Shown: one piece after another, positions 42,174 through 53,162 of the stretch
How the letters are laid out: each line of letters starts with the position of its first letter
Numbering within the stretch: the first letter of the stretch is position 1
Source: a bacterium
GTDB taxonomy: Bacteria; Planctomycetota; Planctomycetia; Planctomycetales; Planctomycetaceae
NCBI GenBank assembly: GCA_016125225.1
Contig: WGME01000004.1
Coordinates: forward strand, 372,001 to 436,000
Direction: 5' to 3'
DNA: 64,000 nucleotides
Notes under the pieces: model-generated
Seen by the model: the letters and a program-made list of their open reading frames with translations, nothing else
Databases searched by the model: none
What the model was told of the DNA's origin: nothing
Translations under genes and position numbers: made by a program

Positions 42174-45068
42174 CTACCGCGAGCCTTCGCCACTGGAGAC
42201 GCCATCGGCGCGCCATTCCCGGGTGTCGGGATTGAATTCAATCCGTTGCAGACTGACGGGCGGTCGTTCCACTCCCGGCACAATTTGCGGCCAGAGCCGG
42301 GCCTTGTTCTTGCCGCGCGAAACCAGTTGATAAGTGCCACGAACTTCATCGAAGGCAATCTGGTCTGCGGAGGCTGCGAAACCATCGCCTTCCAGCCAGG
42401 CGTTGCCATCGCCCTTGATCTGAATGGCTTTTTCGGGTCGATCGGGAAGAGTAACTTGACGGACTTCCAGGACCGAGCACGACATAAAGCCCCCGCCTTT
42501 GGGTAACTGGTCGCGCGAGAGTGTCTGATTGGGCAGCTTCACCGGGCCATGCAGAATTTCGACCCGTTCCTTGAAGACGGCATAGTGATGATGCATATGG
42601 CCATCCATGCGGCCATCGAATTTGACGCGTGTGTATTGCCATTCCGAGGCATCGAGTTGGATGGGGGCGTTCGGCCGGGCCGATTGCGAGGCCACCAGGT
42701 TGGTGCGTGGGCCTTTGCCACGTCGCCACATTTCCATTACTCCGGGCCCTTGCGCCAGCATCTCGCCCGAGAGGCGGTTGATGTGCAGCTCCCAGACTTC
42801 CGCGGCTTGCTTCTCGATGAGCTTATTGGCCTCGTAGATCAAACTCAGCAGTTCGACATGGTCGCGACAGGTAATCGACTTCAGTTGAATGTTGTGCAGG
42901 TCGGTCGGCGGCCGCATGAAGTTGATCGGTTCGGTCAGCGTGACTTCCATTGTCGTGCACGAGAGGCGTCGGCCTTCGAGCATCGCGGTGGCATTGCCAC
43001 GGAACGTTGCCAGTTGGCCATCGAACGACAAGCGGTCTTCCCAAGAGACGTTCAGCAGGGCGGGCGTTCCCAGCTTCTTTCCTTCCATGTCGGAAGTCAT
43101 CGGAAACTGCAAGGCCCCGCGGCCCTGAATGTCAAACTGGTTATCGGCGCGGTGCAGATGCATTTCGCCCGCTTCCAGTTGGGTTTCTCCATTTCGGATG
43201 ACGGCCGGTTTGCCATAGAGATGAAGCACCTGATCGTTCATGTTCCGATTTTCAACATGGGCCGAATCCGCGATGACCGTGAAGCCCTGCGTCTCTTCGG
43301 TCTTTGGCTGCTCCAGCACCACGCGGCCCTCTGTCCAGACATCGGCCAGATCAGGCGTTTGTCCCGCTCGGGGTCGCAAACGGACTCGGATGGTTTCTGC
43401 ATGGGCATCGATGGGTTGCTTCGCCGACTGCTCTGTTGGGGCATCTTGTGCAGCCGGTTGTTCGACTTCATTGGAAGCCGTCATGACCCCTTCCGGTTCG
43501 GAGAGGGCCGCTTCGTGGTCGAGCCAGACGAGGAGTTGCTTGCCCCGCGCTTCGACTTGCGGATTGACGAGCACCACATTCTCGTGCGCTTCCATGCGTT
43601 CCAACTCGACCTGCCGCATGTTCGTGAGAAGCGCTGAGTTACTTTTGGTATCGTTTGAAGAGGTTTGCGCCGGCCGGAGCCAGACACGGATGAGTTCCGC
43701 ACCGAGCGCACTTTCTTCCCGTGGTTGTCGAAACGAGGCGGCCTCTCGCAGTTCGATCAGATCGAGTCCACTCACCGGGTCGGACCCATGTTGCAGTTGG
43801 TAACGCCAATCGGCAGCAAAGGCAATTTCCCGATCTTTGGGATCTCGATAGACCACCCAACCCGGACCGCGGCACATGGCCGATTTCAGTTTCTGGCGAT
43901 CTCCCAGTGTGAAAGTCACGTCGGGACATTGCAGAATCGGTTGGCGGGCCTGCAGGATCACCACCCCTTCAGGATGGGTCAGTCGGACTTGCTGTTGATC
44001 GCCGTGATACCACAGCGTTGTCGCCCGGCATTCAAGCTGATGTTGCGTGGAAGAGAGACGGATGACGGGAATCTCATCACCCTCTTCATTGGGATAGGCC
44101 TCGGCCTGCAGCCAGCGGAACTTCAACCGGGGATGAAGCTGCTGATACAATCCCGGCTGGCCTTCATCCGGCAACATCCGAGTTGGTCGGCCATCGTCCG
44201 GAGCGGCAAATTGCAGGCTCAAGCGATCGCATTCGATCGAGTCATACTCCGTCGGTCCGGTTTGTCGGAATGCCGCCACATCGTCGGAATACACCGCCCG
44301 CTGCTGTAACACATCGTAGATAAAGCTGCCGCTGCAGTTCACGGTCAATTCGAGCGGTTCGTCTTTCTCTTCGAGCTGCAATTTCATCTGCACATTGCGG
44401 CTGAGTTGCAGATCCTTCACGCCGAAAATGTGAGGCCGGTCATTGCCCGGAGAACCGGCTTGACGAATCAGATTGACCTGCATTTTATCCGCACTGCCTC
44501 GATTGCCGGCATACTCGAAGCGAACAGGGGAATCACTCCAGAGAGCGTCGCCCGCTTCCGAGAAATAGAAGTTGCGACCATCGAGCAACATCCCATTGGG
44601 GCCGGTCATTTGAGCCCGGCCGAGTAACTGTGCTGTCACCATGCGACCCGGCTTGGGGTCTGGCATTTCGAAGGACCCTGCAAATTTCACCAGGGCGGAT
44701 TCGCTTACCAGTGTGATGGCTTCTTCGTCGCCCGTTTTGGGATTCTTGGTCATCCAGACCAGGGCGAATGGTTGGAGGCGGATGCGGCCAGCGTCTCCTT
44801 CCGGAATCCATTGATTCGTATAGACGAACGAATTGGAACTGTGGAGGTTATAACGGGCCTGAGCCGCCCATTCCTGCTGCGGAAGAAACGTTTTCGCAAC
44901 CCGCACATTTTCGAGAGGCCGCGAAGAGACCGGCGCTCGTGGAATGACCGGCGAACTCACCGTCAACGTGGGGAGTTGTATGAGGGGTTGCATGCACACG
45001 GCATAGCCGACGTAGACCCCTGTCAATGACAGGGCGACAGCGACCGTGAATAACAACCGGGATACCAT
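42174..45068 (-). CDS. Very large LptA/LptC/OstA-like envelope protein
   Basis: 964 aa, N-terminal TM anchor, repeated beta-rich segments (ADSAHVENRNMNDQVLHLYGKPAVIRNGETQLEAGEMHLHRADNQFDIQGRGAL typical of OstA), next to kdsD. Confidence 0.65.
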   Translation of the reverse strand: MVSRLLFTVAVALSLTGVYVGYAVCMQPLIQLPTLTVSSPVIPRAPVSSRPLENVRVAKTFLPQQEWAAQARYNLHSSNSFVYTNQWIPEGDAGRIRLQPFALVWMTKNPKTGDEEAITLVSESALVKFAGSFEMPDPKPGRMVTAQLLGRAQMTGPNGMLLDGRNFYFSEAGDALWSDSPVRFEYAGNRGSADKMQVNLIRQAGSPGNDRPHIFGVKDLQLSRNVQMKLQLEEKDEPLELTVNCSGSFIYDVLQQRAVYSDDVAAFRQTGPTEYDSIECDRLSLQFAAPDDGRPTRMLPDEGQPGLYQQLHPRLKFRWLQAEAYPNEEGDEIPVIRLSSTQHQLECRATTLWYHGDQQQVRLTHPEGVVILQARQPILQCPDVTFTLGDRQKLKSAMCRGPGWVVYRDPKDREIAFAADWRYQLQHGSDPVSGLDLIELREAASFRQPREESALGAELIRVWLRPAQTSSNDTKSNSALLTNMRQVELERMEAHENVVLVNPQVEARGKQLLVWLDHEAALSEPEGVMTASNEVEQPAAQDAPTEQSAKQPIDAHAETIRVRLRPRAGQTPDLADVWTEGRVVLEQPKTEETQGFTVIADSAHVENRNMNDQVLHLYGKPAVIRNGETQLEAGEMHLHRADNQFDIQGRGALQFPMTSDMEGKKLGTPALLNVSWEDRLSFDGQLATFRGNATAMLEGRRLSCTTMEVTLTEPINFMRPPTDLHNIQLKSITCRDHVELLSLIYEANKLIEKQAAEVWELHINRLSGEMLAQGPGVMEMWRRGKGPRTNLVASQSARPNAPIQLDASEWQYTRVKFDGRMDGHMHHHYAVFKERVEILHGPVKLPNQTLSRDQLPKGGGFMSCSVLEVRQVTLPDRPEKAIQIKGDGNAWLEGDGFAASADQIAFDEVRGTYQLVSRGKNKARLWPQIVPGVERPPVSLQRIEFNPDTREWRADGVSSGEGSR

Positions 45069-45156
45069 AGGTTCAAACGGCTCTTGCAGAATCGTGGTTG
45101 GTCAAATCGTTGTTCACAATTCCCGCGTGAAAACACCACCATTGAGGTGGCAGCGA

Positions 45157-46170
45157 TCAGGTCATGTTCGGCATCAGACCCAGCACATCGGTGATGTCGA
45201 TGAGACCCACGGGATGACCTGTGGCATTGACGACGGGCAATTCACTCAAGTGGCGTTGACTCATCAATTGCACGGCTTCACCGAGGATCGCCGTCTCAGC
45301 AATTGTGATGGGTCGGGCCGTCATCACTTCCGACATCGACCGATCGAGTTGTTCGTCACGGCGTTGTTCGAGTAACCGGGCCAGATCGCTATCGGTGAAG
45401 AGACCACTCAAGCATTGTTCGGTATCGACGAGCATCACCGCACCGGTGCGACGACCGGGGCGACACAGTGTGGTCAGCACATCTCTGACAGTGGCTGTCT
45501 CGCAGGCGATGCGGAGTTCGTCCCCTTTCCGCATGATCTCGTTCACGGGTGTCAAACGCCGTCCGAGACTGCCCCCCGGATGAAACCGTCCAAACTCCTG
45601 CGGTGTAAACCCACGGGATTCCGCAACGACGATCGCCAGGGCATCACCGAGGGCCAGCATGGCAATCGCACTTGATGTCGGTGGCAACCCATGCAGACCC
45701 GCTTCCGCAATCTGTCCCAGGCACAAAGTCACATCGGCTTGCGTTGCCAGGGTGCTCAGGGGACGTCCGGTCATGGCAATCAGCGGCACTCCCGCCTGTC
45801 GTAGTGAAGGCAGCAGTTGAACGACCTCGCTGCTTTCGCCGCTGTTCGAAAGAATCAGCATGACGTCGTCACGACCGACACAGCCGAGGTCGCCATGAAA
45901 GGCTTCGGTGGGATGCAGGAAAAACGAGCGCGTGCCGGTGGAACAAAACGTGGCGACCAGCTTCTGCCCGATCAACCCCGCCTTGCCGACGCCGGTGACA
46001 ATGACACAGCCGGTGCATTGAGCGAGTTGCTCGACGGCGGCACAGAACGACGCATCGAGCCGACGAGATAAATCGAGCAGAGTTTGCCCTTCGTGGACAA
46101 TCACGTCTCGCGCGGTACGCAGTTGCTCAAAATGCGAATAGGGCACAACGGCCGCGGCTGCCGTTTGCAT
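45157..46170 (-). CDS. kdsD: KpsF/GutQ-type arabinose-5-phosphate isomerase (SIS + CBS pair)
   Basis: VTGVGKAGLIGQKLVATFCSTGTRSFFLHPTEAFHGDLG; two CBS repeats; ORF track start 46200. Confidence 0.92.
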   Translation of the reverse strand: MQTAAAAVVPYSHFEQLRTARDVIVHEGQTLLDLSRRLDASFCAAVEQLAQCTGCVIVTGVGKAGLIGQKLVATFCSTGTRSFFLHPTEAFHGDLGCVGRDDVMLILSNSGESSEVVQLLPSLRQAGVPLIAMTGRPLSTLATQADVTLCLGQIAEAGLHGLPPTSSAIAMLALGDALAIVVAESRGFTPQEFGRFHPGGSLGRRLTPVNEIMRKGDELRIACETATVRDVLTTLCRPGRRTGAVMLVDTEQCLSGLFTDSDLARLLEQRRDEQLDRSMSEVMTARPITIAETAILGEAVQLMSQRHLSELPVVNATGHPVGLIDITDVLGLMPNMT

Positions 46171-46375
46171 AAGTCCGCCTCCTTGCGGTCTCGCTGCCAC
46201 GCCGGCCTGGCGCGGACCGCGGATGGTAGCTGTTCCGGCGGTTTCCGGTCAATTGGGGATCGGGGAGCGATTTTCCCATCTCTCCCCTTGCCCGGGATGG
46301 GTTGCGCGTGTTAAGACATATGTCGTAACGTGCTCAACATTAAGGATTTGCGAAGAGTTCAGGCGGTAGATTCGC

Positions 46376-47428
46376 ATGCAGGTTCTCGTCACAGGCGGAG
46401 CAGGCTTCATCGGTTCGGCGGTCATCCGGGATATGCTGACGCAAACGTCCTGGAGCGTGGTCAATTGCGACAAACTGACCTATGCCGGGAACCTGGAATC
46501 ACTTGCAAGTGTTTCCGGCGATTCACGTTACGTCTTTGAACAGGTCGATATCTGCGATGTAGCCGAGGTCGCCCGGCTGTTCGATCAGTATCGTCCGAAC
46601 GGGGTGATGCATCTCGCTGCGGAATCCCATGTCGACCGGTCGATCGACGGCCCGGCCGACTTCATTCAGACGAACATTGTGGGCACTTACACGCTTCTGC
46701 AGGCGGCCCGGAATTATTGGTCGACGTTGGCTGGTGCCGACCGCGACGCGTTCCGTTTTCATCACATTTCGACCGATGAAGTGTACGGATCGCTGGGGGA
46801 GGACGGCTACTTTTACGAGACCACACCGTACGACCCGAACTCTCCTTACGCGGCGAGTAAGGCCTCCTCGGATCATCTGGTGCGGGCTTGGGAACACACG
46901 TTTGGCCTGCCGACGATTGTGACCAATTGCTCGAACAACTACGGGCCCTATCAGTATCCCGAAAAGCTTATTCCGCTCATCATTCACAATGCCCTCGCCG
47001 GGAAGACACTGCCGGTCTATGGCACGGGGGCCAATGTCCGCGACTGGCTGTATGTCGAAGACCATGCCCGCGCGCTACGTCGGGTCTTCACCGCAGGCCA
47101 AGTCGGCGAGACCTATAATATCGGCGGACACAACGAACGCAAAAACATCGACGTGGTGCACGAACTCTGCCGATTGCTGGATGAACTCGTGCCAGCTTCG
47201 CCCTTCCGACCACATGCCAAGCTGATTCAATTCGTGACTGATCGCCCAGGTCACGATCAACGCTATGCGATCGATGCCAGCAAGATCGAACGCGAACTCG
47301 GCTGGAAACCAGAGGAAACCTTCGAGACCGGTTTGCGGAAAACCGTCGAATGGTATCTCGACAATCAGGGATGGTGTCAACGAGCCATGGCCGGCCGTTA
47401 CCACGGCGAAAGACTCGGGAAAGGCTAA
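46376..47428 (+). CDS. rfbB: dTDP-glucose 4,6-dehydratase
   Basis: [69 protein letters not shown]. Confidence 0.95.
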   Translation: MQVLVTGGAGFIGSAVIRDMLTQTSWSVVNCDKLTYAGNLESLASVSGDSRYVFEQVDICDVAEVARLFDQYRPNGVMHLAAESHVDRSIDGPADFIQTNIVGTYTLLQAARNYWSTLAGADRDAFRFHHISTDEVYGSLGEDGYFYETTPYDPNSPYAASKASSDHLVRAWEHTFGLPTIVTNCSNNYGPYQYPEKLIPLIIHNALAGKTLPVYGTGANVRDWLYVEDHARALRRVFTAGQVGETYNIGGHNERKNIDVVHELCRLLDELVPASPFRPHAKLIQFVTDRPGHDQRYAIDASKIERELGWKPEETFETGLRKTVEWYLDNQGWCQRAMAGRYHGERLGKG

Positions 47429-47532
47429 GGGTTCAGGGTTTAGAGTTGAGAGTTCAGACATGATTCTCAGTTCGGCCCCGCAATCCAAATGCCTTGCTCT
47501 TATCTATCAACCCTTAACTCTCAACCATCGAC
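47423..47532. repeat. Composite spacer B: GGCTAAGGGTTCAGGG ... GTTGAGAGTT ... AACTCTCAACCATCGAC
   Basis: Shares 16-nt and 17-nt exact blocks with 37766-37890; internal IR GTTGAGAGTT (47445-47454) / AACTCTCAAC (47516-47525). Confidence 0.75.
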
Positions 47533-47539
47533 CATACAC

Positions 47540-48418
47540 ATGACCCGCAAAGGCATCATTCTCGCAGGGGGATCGGGGACACGGTTGTACCCGGCGACCA
47601 AGGCCATCAGTAAGCAACTGATGCCGGTCTACGACAAACCGATGATCTACTACCCATTGTCCACGCTGATGCTGGCGGGCATTCGTGACGTGCTGATCAT
47701 CACCACGCCGCATGATCAGCCGTTGTTTCAGGCCCTGCTGGGAGATGGCACGCCCTGGGGGATTCGCATCGAATACGCCATCCAGCCACAACCCAACGGA
47801 CTGGCGGAGGCATTTCGTATTGGAGCTTCATTTGTCGGTGACAATCCAAGTTGCCTGGTGCTCGGCGACAACCTCTTCTATGCGCATGGATTAGCTGAAA
47901 CCTTACAGCAGGCGTCGCAGCGGACGGAAGGGGCCACGGTTTTCGCCTACCCCGTGCGTGACCCCGAACGGTATGGTGTGGTCGTCGTTGATGCCCACGG
48001 CCGACCCACCGAGATCGCCGAAAAACCGAAGCAACCGAAGTCACGCCTCGCCGTGACGGGTCTTTACTTCTATGACCAGCAGGTGATCGAAATTGCCCGC
48101 GATCTGAAACCTTCGGCTCGTGGCGAACTTGAAATCACCGATGTGAACCGCATCTATCTGGAACGGGGGCAACTCTATGTCGAAGAGTTCGGCCGTGGTT
48201 CCGCCTGGCTCGATACTGGCACCCACGAGTCACTGCTCGAAGCCGCGACCTTCGTCAGCGTCCTCGAATCACGACAGGGCTTGAAAATCGCCTGCCCGGA
48301 AGAAGTCGCCTGGCGCATGGGCTTCATCGATCAGCAACAACTCGCCGCCCTCGCCGAACCCCTCAAGAAAAGCACCTACGGCCAATACCTGCTCGAGTTG
48401 CTGCAGTCGAGTCGTTGA
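47540..48418 (+). CDS. rfbA: Glucose-1-phosphate thymidylyltransferase
   Basis: [57 protein letters not shown]. Confidence 0.96.
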   Translation: MTRKGIILAGGSGTRLYPATKAISKQLMPVYDKPMIYYPLSTLMLAGIRDVLIITTPHDQPLFQALLGDGTPWGIRIEYAIQPQPNGLAEAFRIGASFVGDNPSCLVLGDNLFYAHGLAETLQQASQRTEGATVFAYPVRDPERYGVVVVDAHGRPTEIAEKPKQPKSRLAVTGLYFYDQQVIEIARDLKPSARGELEITDVNRIYLERGQLYVEEFGRGSAWLDTGTHESLLEAATFVSVLESRQGLKIACPEEVAWRMGFIDQQQLAALAEPLKKSTYGQYLLELLQSSR

Positions 48419-48491
48419 AGACGGATGTTCCCTGAATAGTAATGTGTGATGATCAGCGATATTGGTAAGTGGGACATCAATATGAGTTCGG

Positions 48492-49355
48492 CTATCGTCG
48501 ACTAATCAATCGGCGCAGCGGCCACGTCAGTGCGAATCCCAGCCGGTGGCTCAGGGATTGCGTAATCTCTCCCATTTCATCCACGAGGTGCCGTGCAAAG
48601 TGATGCTGCCCCGCAAAAAGATCTGGCAGGCATTCCGCCGGGAGATGTTCTGCAAGTTGGGGGTAGACATCAAGGAGTTTGAGAGAGCGGGTCAACCAGG
48701 CTTGTGTACTCCAGACGCCGCCGGAATGTAATCGATAGCAGGCCATGGGTTCAGGCAGCATGCCGATTGGGCCACATCGAGCGGCGAGGAGACACAGCGG
48801 CCAATCACCCATGGGCATCGTCCGCACCCAGTCTGGAAGTGCTGGCAACATGTCTCGGCGGATGACAAGCGAACACGTCTGAATGCAATTGCCACGGCAA
48901 AGATCAGCGAATGTGACTTCCGATGCAATGTGTCGAGGGTGGACCTGCCCCGTGGGTTGCCCGTTCTGATTCACATAGATCACGGGATGGAAGCAACCGC
49001 TCCAATGGGGGTGGGCTTCGAGGGCTTCGATCTGCAGTTTCAGTTTCTGGGGATTGGTCCAGTAATCATCCCCTTCCAGAAACGCAATAAAATCCCCCGT
49101 GCAGGCTGCATACGCATCCAGGAAATTGGCCATCATCCCCAGGTTGGAAGCATGCAGCCTTGGCTGAATCTGTCCTGGATAGGCTGTGGCGATGCTACGA
49201 ATCACATCAGCAGTACGATCGGTCGAAGCATCTTCACCGATGATGATTTCCAGTGGAGCGACACCCTGTTGATCGAGTGCGCTTCGTACGGCCTGTTCGA
49301 TGTAGTGTGCATGATTGTAGGTAATCATGCACACGCTGACTTTCTTGGTTGTCAT
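48492..49355 (-). CDS. Glycosyltransferase family 2
   Basis: KVSVCMITYNHAHYIEQAVRSALDQ...IGEDASTDRTADVIRSIA...FLEGDDYW. Confidence 0.93.
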   Translation of the reverse strand: MTTKKVSVCMITYNHAHYIEQAVRSALDQQGVAPLEIIIGEDASTDRTADVIRSIATAYPGQIQPRLHASNLGMMANFLDAYAACTGDFIAFLEGDDYWTNPQKLKLQIEALEAHPHWSGCFHPVIYVNQNGQPTGQVHPRHIASEVTFADLCRGNCIQTCSLVIRRDMLPALPDWVRTMPMGDWPLCLLAARCGPIGMLPEPMACYRLHSGGVWSTQAWLTRSLKLLDVYPQLAEHLPAECLPDLFAGQHHFARHLVDEMGEITQSLSHRLGFALTWPLRRLISRR

Positions 49356-50572
49356 CTCAAAGAGAATCCATCAAACGCATCGCCCGGAGCAAGCCGGGCT
49401 TCCAGTTGCTCACTCAGTTCCGCGGAATGAGTCATCGCCCAACGCAGAATATCCCCGATTTGAGCGATCATCTCCGGCGTCACAGCGGTTCCCGTGGGCA
49501 TCACAATCACTCGTTGCACCACATCCTCGGTTACCGGTAACAGCAGATAGGCGTTCGGATAGTAGGCGCGGTAAGGTTCCATGCGATGCACGCCCGGGAA
49601 GAAATATCGTCGGGCCAGCACGTGGTGAGCATGTAACACCTGCAGAATCTGATCACGAGTCAATGGACAGACTGCGGGGTCAACATCGAGAACCAGATAC
49701 TGATAGTTCTGTCGCTCGGATTCGTTGTAACTCTGTACCGTGATGCCCGGCAAATCAGCAAGGGCCTGTTGATAGGCCTGATAGTTTCGGTAGTTGACTG
49801 CAATAAAGTCCGACATGCTATCAAGAGAAGTGAGGCCCACCGCCGCAGAGAACTCACTCATCTTTCCATTCGTACCAATGTAAATCACGCGGTCATAACC
49901 GGAAAAACCAAAATTCCGCATGAGTCGCATTTTGTCGGCGAGCGCATCATTATTCGTGACGACTGCACCACCTTCTGCACAGTTCACAAACTTTGTCGCA
50001 TGAAAGCTGAAGACCTCTGCAAGACCAAAAGACCCGATAGGTTGATTTTGATGGCCACATCCGAAGGCGTGAGCTGCATCGTACATCAGTATGAGGCCAT
50101 GCTTATTGGCGATACACTCCAACGCGTCGGTGTCGCAGCCGCGACCCCAGACGTGCACACCGATAATCGCCGATGTGCGTGGAGTGATAAGCCGCGCTAT
50201 CTGCTCCGGATCGATGTTGTGCGTGACAGGATCGATATCGCAGAACACGGGAGTCAGCTGCTGCCATTGCAGGGCATGCGCCGTCGCCACAAACGTATAG
50301 GCGGGGACAATCACCTCGCCCGTCAGACCGGCCGCACGAGTGGCAATTTCCAGCGCCACCGTAGCATTGCACATCGCGACACAATGCCTGGTGCCGGCAA
50401 TCGCGGCTACCCGCGCCTCAAATTCGCGGACCAGCGGTCCATCATTCGACAACCAGTTGCGATCCAGCAAAGCATCGATCCGCTCCTGCAACCGTTGACG
50501 ATCACCCGTATTCGGGCGACCCACATGCAAGGGGTGCGGTAATATCGCAGAACGTAGGAGCGGAGTACTCAC
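49352..50572 (-). CDS. DegT/DnrJ/EryC1/StrS aminotransferase (sugar aminotransferase)
   Basis: YDAAHAFGCG...FSFHATKFVNCAEGGAVVTN PLP-lysine region; overlaps GT2 start by 4 nt. Confidence 0.93.
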   Translation of the reverse strand: MSTPLLRSAILPHPLHVGRPNTGDRQRLQERIDALLDRNWLSNDGPLVREFEARVAAIAGTRHCVAMCNATVALEIATRAAGLTGEVIVPAYTFVATAHALQWQQLTPVFCDIDPVTHNIDPEQIARLITPRTSAIIGVHVWGRGCDTDALECIANKHGLILMYDAAHAFGCGHQNQPIGSFGLAEVFSFHATKFVNCAEGGAVVTNNDALADKMRLMRNFGFSGYDRVIYIGTNGKMSEFSAAVGLTSLDSMSDFIAVNYRNYQAYQQALADLPGITVQSYNESERQNYQYLVLDVDPAVCPLTRDQILQVLHAHHVLARRYFFPGVHRMEPYRAYYPNAYLLLPVTEDVVQRVIVMPTGTAVTPEMIAQIGDILRWAMTHSAELSEQLEARLAPGDAFDGFSLR

Positions 50573-50584
50573 GTTGGCCCTATG

Positions 50585-51163
50585 TCACGCTGAGGGATCC
50601 TGAAGGCATTGATGCTGCAGTTCTTGCAGACGATTGACATTTCGCGACAACGGAATGACTCGTGCAGGATTACCTGAAACGATAGTTCCTCGCGAAACTG
50701 ACTTTTGGACGAGTGTCAGTGCGCCCACAGCAGATCCATATTCCAGCGTGACATTCGGTAAGATCACTGCGCCGCTACCGATAATCACATGCTGGTGCAA
50801 ATGAATCGGGCCTGAAGTAACCCTGCGATACTGGTTCGGTACTGTGGGATTCGTGAGATATCCTTCCGTAAAATCGTCGGTCGAAGTGAAGAGTGAGACG
50901 CGTGCTGATAATCCAGAGAAATCTTCGAATGTAACAGCACCACCGGCACCAAAGATGTAGCAACCGACTCCCAGGTGAACATGATTTCCAATCGTCAAGC
51001 CCTCTGCACTGGCACTCAACATGCAGAAGCAGTCGATACGGACATGGTCTCCAATGGAAATGTGCTCGCTGCCAAAAATTCGTACCGACCGGTCCAGCCG
51101 CACATCCTGTCCGCAATGACGGAAACGAAATGCCGCGAGTTCTTCAGGAGTGTAACAGTGCAT
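50585..51163 (-). CDS. Left-handed beta-helix (hexapeptide) acyltransferase
   Basis: ISIGDHVRIDCFCMLSASAEGLTIGNHVHLGVGCYIFG...VIIGSGAVILPNVTLEYGSAVGALTLVQKSV. Confidence 0.9.
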   Translation of the reverse strand: MHCYTPEELAAFRFRHCGQDVRLDRSVRIFGSEHISIGDHVRIDCFCMLSASAEGLTIGNHVHLGVGCYIFGAGGAVTFEDFSGLSARVSLFTSTDDFTEGYLTNPTVPNQYRRVTSGPIHLHQHVIIGSGAVILPNVTLEYGSAVGALTLVQKSVSRGTIVSGNPARVIPLSRNVNRLQELQHQCLQDPSA

Positions 51164-51207
51164 ACATCCACCGTGCTGGTCATTAAGACAAGGTCGATTG
51201 AAAATGA

Positions 51208-51837
51208 CTATGACGCCTCGCAGACGAGAGACGATTCGCGGCGCGTTTCGCGATTCTGCAGCGGAATGTGATCACTCTCGCCACAACCGACATCGGTGAT
51301 CTGCGTGAAGCCGGCCTCATGCAGGCGACGGTGGAGTTCTTCACGATCGTACAGCCACAAATGCCCCCATTCGCGGAAGCAGATGTTGACCATCTCGCAC
51401 CCGGTTTTGATCCACGTGTAACCATATTTCTCCAGCCAGGGCTGTTGCTGCCAATCTCCGTCCATATATTGGCGCACGCACTCTCGCATGTCGGGCATGG
51501 CGATTCGCAACACGCCTCCAGGTTGCAGCACGCGGCGGCATTCCTTCAACAGGTTCAGGCCATCCTGCGGGTTGAGATGCTCCAGAAAGTGTTCGCTATA
51601 GATGTACTGGCAAGATGCATCGGGGCAGGGGAGTCCATCTTGTGCGAACCACACGGCGTCAATGTGTGAGAGCGCGGGATTTGCATCCAGATGAATCCAT
51701 TCCGGAAAGTGGATGTCTCCACAACCAAGATGGAGTTGGTAGGGTTGAGGCCGCTTGAGCAAACGTCGCTGAGCAATCCGCCTGCGACGGCGCGACTTCA
51801 TCAAATTGGTTGCGCGTGAAAGCAATGTCAGCATCAT
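51208..51837 (-). CDS. SAM-dependent methyltransferase-like protein
   Basis: [20 protein letters not shown]...[37 protein letters not shown]. Confidence 0.9.
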   Translation of the reverse strand: MMLTLLSRATNLMKSRRRRRIAQRRLLKRPQPYQLHLGCGDIHFPEWIHLDANPALSHIDAVWFAQDGLPCPDASCQYIYSEHFLEHLNPQDGLNLLKECRRVLQPGGVLRIAMPDMRECVRQYMDGDWQQQPWLEKYGYTWIKTGCEMVNICFREWGHLWLYDREELHRRLHEAGFTQITDVGCGESDHIPLQNRETRRESSLVCEAS

Positions 51838-53159
51838 GTTCCTTCAACAACGGTGCCAGTCGTCTCAGGTGCGGACAGAAGCGGGATAGCAGACCAGGAA
51901 AGTTGCGGCCGCACCGCGCCAATCACTTTGCCGTACCATTCTTCACGCGAAGTATCGTCGGCGATCGTCAACAGTAACGCATCATCAATCCGCCATTCGC
52001 AGGCAGAGCGATCACGAATCATGTAGAGCTGCAGGCGATAGGTTTCGTCATTCAGCAGATGGGGAGGAATCGTGCAGGTGCAGCGGTACTCTCCGCGTGA
52101 CAGCGGTTCTGCCAGGATGGAATTTCGCAACATGGGGTAAGTATTGAAAACGGGGACACCTTCGGCGGTTTGCAGAACAACGCTGGGGTTCAGCAGCAAC
52201 TGGTCTTCCAAAGCCCAGAAGTCGATCTCCAGATGAATCGATGAGCCGATCGTCAGCTGCCGCGGATCTTCATTGTCAGAAAATGCTGCGATTCTCTTGA
52301 GCCGTACGGCGGGAGTTCCGGGAGCGGTGTCGGGTGTGCCCCAGTGTTTTTCCAGGCAAGGCCGTTGAATGTCTGAGAGATACTGTTGCAGAACGTGACC
52401 GGTTTCGTTGATGTCGCGTGACTCGCCATGATCTAGCCACAGAACTCTTTGGCACAAAGAGCGGACCGCAACGAGATTATGACTGACAAATAGCACCGTG
52501 CGGCCGCTGCGGGCCACGTCGCTCATTTTCCCCAAACACTTCTTCTGGAAAGCGGCGTCACCAACGGCGAGGACTTCGTCGATAATCAGGATTTCGGGTT
52601 CGAGATGTGCGGCGACGGCAAAGCCCAGGCGGACATACATGCCGCTGCTGTAGCGTTTGACCGGAGTATCGAGGAACTGTTCGACATCGGCGAAGGCGAC
52701 GATTTCGTCAAAGCGGCGGCGGACCTCGGCGCGGCTCATGCCGAGGATGGCACCGTTGAGATAGATGTTCTCACGGCCGGTCAGTTCCGGGTGAAACCCC
52801 GTGCCCACTTCGAGCAGGCTACCCACCCGGCCACGGACACGTATGCGGCCGGAGGTCGCCTCGGTGATGCGGGAGAGAATCTTCAGCAGCGTGCTTTTGC
52901 CAGCTCCGTTGTGACCGATGATGCCGACCACTTCTCCTTCCCGCACTTCGAAGGAGACATCGTTCAAGGCCCAGAAATCGCGGGTTGTGGCCTCGGTTTC
53001 GGTTATGCATCGAGTCCCCTGTCGCCACAACTTCCGAGGCCATTGCCGTGCGGCATTTCCCAGGTGATATAACGATTCGGAGAGGCGATAATACGGCTCT
53101 CGCGTTCCAATCTGGAACCGTTTGCTGACACGATCGACTTGTAAGACCAGGTGGCTCAT
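51834..53159 (-). CDS. Polysaccharide ABC transporter ATP-binding protein, Wzt-like with C-terminal extension
   Basis: [50 protein letters not shown]-terminal Wzt-like beta-sandwich region. Confidence 0.94.
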   Translation of the reverse strand: MSHLVLQVDRVSKRFQIGTREPYYRLSESLYHLGNAARQWPRKLWRQGTRCITETEATTRDFWALNDVSFEVREGEVVGIIGHNGAGKSTLLKILSRITEATSGRIRVRGRVGSLLEVGTGFHPELTGRENIYLNGAILGMSRAEVRRRFDEIVAFADVEQFLDTPVKRYSSGMYVRLGFAVAAHLEPEILIIDEVLAVGDAAFQKKCLGKMSDVARSGRTVLFVSHNLVAVRSLCQRVLWLDHGESRDINETGHVLQQYLSDIQRPCLEKHWGTPDTAPGTPAVRLKRIAAFSDNEDPRQLTIGSSIHLEIDFWALEDQLLLNPSVVLQTAEGVPVFNTYPMLRNSILAEPLSRGEYRCTCTIPPHLLNDETYRLQLYMIRDRSACEWRIDDALLLTIADDTSREEWYGKVIGAVRPQLSWSAIPLLSAPETTGTVVEGT

Positions 53160-53162
53160 GAT

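Noticed and set aside
42549-43637. 362-aa plus-strand ORF antisense to the LptA/C-like gene
   Set aside because: Shadow ORF with no recognisable domain or start context.
49769-50542. 257-aa plus-strand ORF opposite the DegT aminotransferase
   Set aside because: Shadow ORF.
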